A DNA stretch of 64,000 bases from Brachynemurus nebulosus (taxonomy: Eukaryota; Arthropoda; Insecta; Neuroptera; Myrmeleontidae). Positions 57,251-64,000 of the stretch are shown piece after piece. The stretch lies in assembly GCA_035578155.1 (NCBI GenBank), contig JAPWDM010000006.1, forward strand, positions 10,866,305-10,930,304. Reading direction: 5' to 3'. The first letter of the stretch is position 1; each line of letters starts with the position of its first letter. The notes below the pieces were generated by a model. That model saw nothing but the letters and a program-made list of their open reading frames with translations. It made no database searches and was not told the origin of the DNA. A program made the position numbers and the translations under genes.

Positions 57251-60094
57251 CTGATTTAAATAATTTTAGGGTTTGCGTACAATTGAAAACAACAGAGAAA
57301 TTATTAAAATTACTCTTACGTCCGTTAGGCTGTCACGGGCAAGCATTTTTCTCAAAATCTGCTTGACGTAAGAATTTGAAATTTGCCATGATGCTAGATT
57401 AGGTCTTTATATTTTTATTGAGGGTATCCCATAAAAAGATGTTACAGATGTTACAGTTTTTTTGGTGATATATGTTTCTCAGTTTTTAGGTTTTCAAAGT
57501 TGGAAATTTAAAATTTTTTAAAGTTAGTATAAGAATTAAATTATAAAGATTTATACTTAAATTCGACCGTTTGTTGAGAAAATTTTCGTGCGGAACTCTA
57601 ATTTACGCCAACCGTCTTGCTCTTGAGCGATTTTTGTATTTATAACTACGAAATTCTACGAGATCCGTTTATGTCTTTTATCGAATTAGGTGGGTTATCC
57701 GCACTTGATTAGTTATTAAAAGACAGTGTCGGGTCTTTCAAAAAGTATTATTGAAATATTCTTAATTCATATAAAAACTGAAAGACACTGATAATTACAT
57801 ATATTATTAATTAAAAGTAGGAAATACTTTATTCTGAAAAGTTTGAAAAATTCTAGCTAGAAAATTTATAATATGCTAGAACTTACTCTATTCCTTCCAG
57901 GTAAGCCCTCCAGTTTTGACGTTTGTTTCAATATCTGTCATATGGTTATATTTTAACTGTATATTGGCTGCTATGGTAGCGATAACTGATTACTTTAAGA
58001 GGAACTTGAAGTGATTTTAATAGAATAAAAAAAATTGACGTTCAAACTTTGTAGCCACAGTGTTTATTATTTTTTATAAATACAGTACTTAATAAATGTT
58101 TATATCAATGATATTTGTATTTTTGTTTATTTCAATTTTTTGCCTGTTTTTTCTGCAAAGTTACAAAAGATTTTATTTATTATTAATAACTTGGTATTAC
58201 GTACGTAGGTAAAAACAGCAAGAAAAATTTATATAAAAAGAATTCCGATAATGAAAACATAAAAGAGAAAAACCGTAAGAAGTTCCCGTTTTAAAAGAAC
58301 ACCACAATTTTATAATATGTATGTATAAAGAACAAAAAAATAGGTATATAAACAAAAATACTCAGGCGTCGGAAAAAACATCACTCCCGGGTTTTAAAGA
58401 AATGCAGTAGAACATAATTATATACATAATTTTTCACGTTAATTTAAATGGGAAAATGTACATCGATATATTGTGCTGTTAATTGTCTATCATCCAAAAT
58501 TTTTTATTTTTTTCGGTTTATCTGATCAAATCGTAGCTCAGTTGGAAGCAATTATTGTTTATACAGATATTCATATATCATATCTCATATTCGATTGTAA
58601 ACTACAGTAATTTACAAAAATTTTATAGTACAACACGGTAATTTATTGTTTGTTACTGATGGAACTCGAATTTTTTAAAAATTTAGCGTGATTTTGTGTA
58701 TATGAGGACTCTCTGTCGGGATACTTTCAGAATTTCTATAATATGTTTGGACTCATTTTGCATTTGTTTTTAATTTAAAGTAAAAAAAAAAATTAAGTTT
58801 TTGAGGTACTTTCCAGTATTGAAGAGTGGGGACAATAATCTTTCCCCGCAACTTTTCAGTACTGGTTATAAAGAGTGGTGCCGGTAACTTTTGGAAATAT
58901 AGGCGACCGAATTTTCGGAAATTGAAAAAAAAAATTGAAGTACTCACACCCTCCAAACAATTTTCTTGTTCAAAAATTTTTTTTTCTTTAAATCAAAAAA
59001 AATTTCCTTTGATTCAGAGAAATATTTCTCTGACTGCTGAAAAAATCTAGAAATTATTTCATTGAAACAAAAAAAAATATTTTTTTAATTCAAAGAATAT
59101 TTATTTGTTAAAAAAAAATTAATTTTTGAACAAAAAAATTGTTTTGAGAGTTTCCTATCCAACTCACGTCCAATACACGTCGAAGTCTTTAAGGGAAATT
59201 TTGCAAATTGAATTAAAATTTTCGTTTTTTTGTAAATAATTTTAGAAATTGTTTCATGTACTCTATCGTGGAGAAAATCGTTACAGGGTTCTCCTAAAAT
59301 GAAACTGAAGTTCCTGAAACTTCATTTACAAAATATTAAACTAAAAAAAAACTTTGTAGGTTTCAAATTTTCAATTGATTTCTATAGTAACACGCATATG
59401 CAACTAACATTGTCGCCATATAAATGCACCAGTCCAAAAAACAACTCTGTCCTCCGATCGATCCTGACTTAATGTACGTCTAGCATTTACTTGCCGAATT
59501 TTACGAGTAGCCGAACAAAAAAATACAATTCACTAAATATTTTAAAGCACGTTACTACATAGTATCAATAACAATATAAAAATCTATCAAATTTAATATT
59601 ATTATTTATATACTGATGTTGATATTAATCTATAGAATTGGCTGGATATGTACGAGATGCCAATAGAATAATAATTGGAATTGAGTGGGGGGGGGGGGAC
59701 GGAACGGGAGAGTGAATAGAATTACTACATACGAGTATAATATGGGACCCGTAGTCGTTCTGTCTGGGAACGAATTTGCTCATACGTGTATATTGTATGT
59801 TGCCAGGCTTGAGATATATGAAATATTACGCTTGTGATTCCAGGATATGAGATACGAGGTAAAACGGATCACACGGGACCAGGGGCTGTAGTGAACAACA
59901 AGGACTGCCAGTGCAGGATTGAGTCGTGCAAATCATACACTTTGGAGGAAAAAATTTGTGACGACCAACACACTGACGAAATTCTCTGCTGAAAAAATGT
60001 ACCTACAATTTTTACCACGTTGTTACCTACTGGCGTTTTCACTTTTTGGTGCTCGGGTTTATAATTTTTTTTTTTTTAATCAATTTGCAGAATA
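57251..60094. other. AT-rich DNA, nothing supported
   Basis: Frames of 66-78 codons lack any family. A G-run of 12 lies at 59688-59699 and a less AT-rich patch at 59740-59935 shows no usable open frame. No repeat could be bounded. Confidence 0.35.
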
Positions 60095-60172
60095 TAAAAT
60101 TCCAACTATTACAGCCGCTGTCATGGTAAGACTCGAGTCCGGCACTATGAGATAAGATATTTGTTTTGAGGT
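60095..60172 (+). repeat. Repeat fragment shared with 41.9 kb, carrying splice-like signals
   Basis: The sequence ATTCCAACTATTACAGCCGC followed by TGTCATGGTAAGACT matches the minus strand at about 41924-41960. A polypyrimidine tract and CAG directly precede it (60064-60090) and CATG/GTAAGA follows, so it mimics a 35-nt exon (60091-60125). The existence of a second copy makes a repeat more likely than a conserved micro-exon. Confidence 0.45.
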
Positions 60173-60461
60173 GCACGATAACACAAGAACGAAACATTTT
60201 ACTTTTAAAAAATTTGGTTAAGACGTTCAAAGGCCCAAAAATGTTGGACGAGTTCTTCAGTCAGACACGTCCGATGCTCGAAACATGGTTTTTTTGGGGT
60301 ATCTTTCGTGAAAAATGTAATATTTCTACCACAATTTCTCAAAGTACACCATTGAAAAATGGAGAAAAAAATCACATAAAAATGTTTTTCAACTATTCTG
60401 TATGTTAACTGCTTTCCGGAAATAATTTTTGTAAATTATATTGCGACATGAGTATTTTACA

Positions 60462-61160
60462 TTAAGGGGGTATTTTAGTTTAGAGGCTCAATTTTAAGGT
60501 GATTTTACGGGCTTAATGAAAAAAAAGCAGTAAACATTTCTGCTATCCATTTTTTAACGATTTTTTTCCAGTTTTTTATTGATATTTGGAAAGTATAAAA
60601 ATGTATAAAATTTAAAAAATAATTCAAAATTGAAATCGGTACAGGCCGGCAAAGTGGGAACCCAAAAAAGAAGGTGTATCCTGATTGATGTAATTCCAAC
60701 CCTCCTGGTGATCTGAAACATAAAATTTTAGTTAATTCTTAATAAACACGGATGTAGAATTAGTTGGACGTAGCCGATTTGAAAAAATAAATTTTTTTAC
60801 AAAACGGTGTCCATTTGAAAAAATGGTAATTTTTTCGCTTCGTTTTTTTAACTTTGGGAATTTTTTTAAAAACAGTACCTAAAAAAAAAATTCCAAAAAC
60901 CCCTACGTCGGACCAATTTTGATAGCATTAAGAAGGTCTGCACCAAAATTTCAAGTAGTTTCGAGTAATTTATAGTAAAAATTTGAATTTAACACTGACA
61001 AGATACACAGTACACAGGGAAAAAATAACCATAACTCCGAAAATAATTCGAATTTCCGTAAATCCTTTTAGAGGTTCATTCTTAAAGGTCTGAACTATAT
61101 GAAAATATAAAAAAAAACGACATTTTTTTTAAATTTCTGGACTCTAGAATACTCCTTTAA
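60462..61160 (+). mobile_element. TTAA-flanked MITE, family F, copy F1
   Basis: It begins TTAAGGGGGTATTTTAGTTT and ends CTAGAATACTCCTTTAA, with TTAA at both sides. It is collinear with F2 at 48861-49552 (inverted), including AATTTTAAGGTGATTTTACG and GTCGGACCAATTTTGATAGC, then TTTAGAGG near 61067. It is non-coding, 699 bp. Confidence 0.85.
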
Positions 61161-63020
61161 ATTTACTATAATTTAGCTGAACAGAAATGCCTGATGCCTT
61201 CGACTGTTTTAATTTTTATTCGTTTTTTCTTCTTTTATTTCATTTTTTTGTTGTTTTTTTTCGGTGGAAAACAGTGTACATATGCAGATTTATTTTATCA
61301 TTTATATACATATATACTGGTCAAATAAAATCCTACAAAATTCAACAGCACTCCACGTTCCCATTTGTTCCTGTACAATGTTCATTTACTTTACTTACTA
61401 GCGACATCTACATATGTATACATAAACGTGTACAACTTGTATATCGCATATAAAAACATAGATATTGTATATATACATACATACAGTAGGTAATCTATTT
61501 CAACAAATTACAGATTTTGATCAAATGGTTGAGTAATAATTCATTGGCTTTCAACGCCAATCAATAGGTACCGATCAATTTATTTTTAAAATTCTTGTTA
61601 ATTGACTCACATTTCAACATTTTCATTCATTTATGAGATTATGGTCGCCAAAAAAATTGTGTTAATGTGAATCTTTAATGTGAAATTTTCATTTGGCGAC
61701 CGTAAAAATGTTTTCACTGAAATAAAATACTTTGCGAAATATTGATTCAATGATATGTTTTATAGTTTTATAAATACACACAAGAACGACAACAAGCATT
61801 AGCTACTTACCTACTTTGCTCACTTAGAATTATCTATATACCCCGACCAAAACCATATCTAGTTTAATATTTAGAAAAAAAGTAAAATAGAATGCTATTT
61901 GAACTATATGTGTGTGACACAGACCAATGAACATATTATATTATATAGACTAATTATATAAATGTCTAATTGAGGCAGCCAGTAATTTTTTTTATTAATC
62001 AAAAAAAAAAAAAAAAAAAACGGCAGATAATGGTGGACTTTTGTAAATTTAAACTAGTTTATCGTAGTAACGAACGTATGTAATTATGTTATTTTAGAAA
62101 TAGAGTAGATATTTTACTTTATAGTCCTTTTTATGCATAAGTAATATATGTAGTACCGAACATGGCATGCATTTGTATTGAAATATTACTATGTTCCACC
62201 AACTAAAATTTTTCCATAAAAATATATGTTATAGAGCACTAAGAGACATATTATTGAACAAAAAATGGTGGGTGTCGCTAACCCGTAAGTGCCAAAAAAA
62301 AAATTTACTTAAATTTAAAAATTTAAAAAATTAGTGTAATAAAGGGATATGACGTTAATTTTTTTTTATTACTTTGCCTAAGGCGGGTACACAATATATA
62401 TTAAACTCAAATAAAAAGCGGCTCAGTAATTTCGTCAAAAAAAATTTTTTTCGAAAATTTTTGTCTCCTTGTGTATTCATAAACTATTAGCCTCAGAAAT
62501 TTGGCAGGAATACATCTGGGGCTAAGAAGTATTATTTCCTATAAAAACAATCAATTTTGCGTCAAGGGCCGTTTTTCCTGTCTTACCTGGTTATGCCCTT
62601 TGAGGCATGCGCAACTTGCATTAAACAAAGAGAAATTGTGACCGCTAAAGTACGATAAAAAATTTGAAAGTGGGGTAAATGTGAAGAATTTGACTTGGGC
62701 TTTACTCTCATGTACCTCACTTCTCTTGTAATCCATTCTAAATAATTTTTCTGCTGGCGTTCACTTTTACCCCAAAATTCATAAGATTTGCAAAACCGCA
62801 CCGGGAAAATGTGAATGGTTTATAAAATGGTTTGTTTTTCACACGAATTTGTTCAAAATTTGTGTGGTGCATCCTGAATAATGTAGACTTAAAAATAAAT
62901 CAACCATAATGTGACATATAAAATAAAAAATACTTAAAACAACACTTTTATCTCAACTCATGAAAATCCGTTCACAATTACCCCGGTCAACTCTACCCTA
63001 TATCTATACACATAATAAAT
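61161..63020. other. AT-rich DNA with a small hairpin and a 26.9-kb repeat match
   Basis: GGTCGCCAAA (61644-61653) and TTTGGCGACC (61692-61701) form a short hairpin. The segment 61918-61982 matches the interior of the 144-bp MITE at 26850-26993, followed by a poly-A run (61999-62019) and GTAGTAACG. The 61- and 72-codon minus frames near 62.6 kb are unsupported. Confidence 0.45.
61910..62075. mobile_element. Second, degraded copy of the ACGTTACTAC MITE
   Basis: ACAGACCAATGAACATATTA and ATAGACTAATTATATAAATG with TAATTGAGGCAG match the 26.9-kb element. The right TIR is partly kept as CGTAGTAACGAACG; the left TIR is lost. An internal A-run of about 20 is specific to this copy. Confidence 0.55.
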
Positions 63021-63452
63021 TTAACACTATGAGGCCCGAGCACTTTTATAGGAAACTTCCCCGGAAGCCAACAATATTTAAAAAAATAAAAAACTATATA
63101 AACAAATACATAAAATACAATGATTTAAACACTGAATAGATTCAACACAGTTCAGCATGTATGTGTAAAACTGTAAACATACGTACATACTACATATACA
63201 CTCACATTCAAATCAATTTTATTTAAAAATATAAATAATATTTTTTATGTATTTTTTGTTTATCTTAAAATTTTTTATACATAGAAACCAAAAGAGTAGT
63301 GTGAGTAGGAACACATCCGTGTGATGAATGATGGTAAACATCGCACACATAATGCGTAACCAGCTAATCAATATTAATCATTGATCGCGGTCGGCCTCTG
63401 GGGAAGTTTTGTTTGGTTTCGGATGCCGAAGCTGTGGGACTGAAAGTGTTAA
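63021..63452 (+). mobile_element. TTAA-flanked MITE, family G, copy G2
   Basis: It begins TTAACACTATGAGGCCCGAG and ends GGACTGAAAGTGTTAA, so TTAACACT TIRs lie on TTAA. It is collinear with G1 at 21968-22363, with extra sequence in the middle (about 63230-63380). It is non-coding, 432 bp. Confidence 0.8.
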
Positions 63453-64000
63453 TATTAAATAATATTCATATTGTATTTAATGTAAGTAAAATGGTTAAAA
63501 CTTCAAACGCGGTTGCACCATCATCCTCTCCATTCACATAGAAAAACAATGATGAAATTTAGTAGTAATGTTTCTATGTATCTGGGTTGACTGTGTATGT
63601 TTGCAACACAAGTGACGCTAAAACAACAAAACTTTATTTGTTTAAAACAAACAAACAGTGCAGACAGTAAGTACCTACCACAGGGTATGCAGTGTAAAGG
63701 GGGATGGTTGAAAAACCAAAACTATAACCGTAACCAACCGCCCCAGTCAAAGCGGCGCTGAGCACCGACTGACTCACAGTGTTCAAAACTAAGTAAGTAG
63801 TTATTCGTACACAAACTGATGTTAAGAATTAATAAATGAAGTTTTGCATTTATTGAAGCACATCTATCCAACGCCGCATGAGAAAGTTAAAACAACTGTG
63901 ATTGTTATCATTTGTTACAGTGGAAGCTCACAATAGGTGTCGTTCCATTGCACCGCAGTAAAGGGGAGGTACTACTGCCACTACTTCCGTCACACAATGA
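63453..64000. other. Window end, possible untranslated exon only
   Basis: A slightly GC-richer stretch (63740-63792) ends at AACTAA/GTAAGTAG, a good donor-like sequence at 63793. No open frame leads into it. It could be a non-coding first exon of a gene beyond the window or chance. Confidence 0.25.

Overview
The window reads as gene-poor, strongly A+T-rich nuclear DNA of an animal, most likely an insect. The reasons are long (TA)n tracts, many short terminal-inverted-repeat (TIR) transposon derivatives, tRNA-derived SINE pieces, TTAGG-type motifs and frequent GTAGGTA/TACCTA strings of the kind common in hemipteran (aphid-like) DNA. The taxon is an inference from texture only. I see no bacterial or organellar features, no rRNA and no intact canonical tRNA. 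No open frame is convincing as a complete protein-coding gene. The longest frame (214 codons, minus strand, 56.5-57.2 kb) is the reading of a minisatellite. The window could be intergenic or one large intron.

What can be read with confidence is a layered graveyard of non-autonomous DNA transposons; the elements delimited here cover roughly 18 kb. The largest group are elements whose ends lie on TTAA, the target of piggyBac-type transposases. Family A is at 1.2, 20.3 and 52.6 kb; B at 11.7 and 28.9 kb; C at 7.7, 16.4 and 30.8 kb; D at 18.4 kb plus a fragment at 15.4 kb; E/F at 15.3, 48.9 and 60.5 kb; G at 22.0 and 63.0 kb. Several carry other elements inside them, which gives a relative order of insertion. 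A hAT-like family H occurs at 4.8, 6.1 and 47.3 kb, one copy having an exact 8-bp target duplication. TA-flanked elements with CAGGGTG ends occur at 10.6, 14.1, 42.3 and 45.8 kb, and a pogo/Tigger-like element at 9.6 kb. A 1.6-kb TIR element J (32.3-33.9 kb) carries what looks like a spliced mini-gene.

Other structure includes five long (TA)n tracts, most of them inside or touching TIR elements; a 15-unit minisatellite with a 176-bp higher-order period at 56.6-57.2 kb; a near-perfect 212-bp palindrome at 47.7 kb; two regions rich in heat-shock-element-like nTTCnnGAAn arrays (24.3 and 38.8-39.4 kb); a dispersed palindromic motif of about 40 bp; and runs of ten or more G or C that stand out in AT-rich DNA.

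Several short stretches look somewhat exon-like (2.9, 19.9, 25.8-26.1, 41.3 and 54.3 kb). They are listed at low confidence and none matches a family I can name. There are no operons or cooperating genes to describe.
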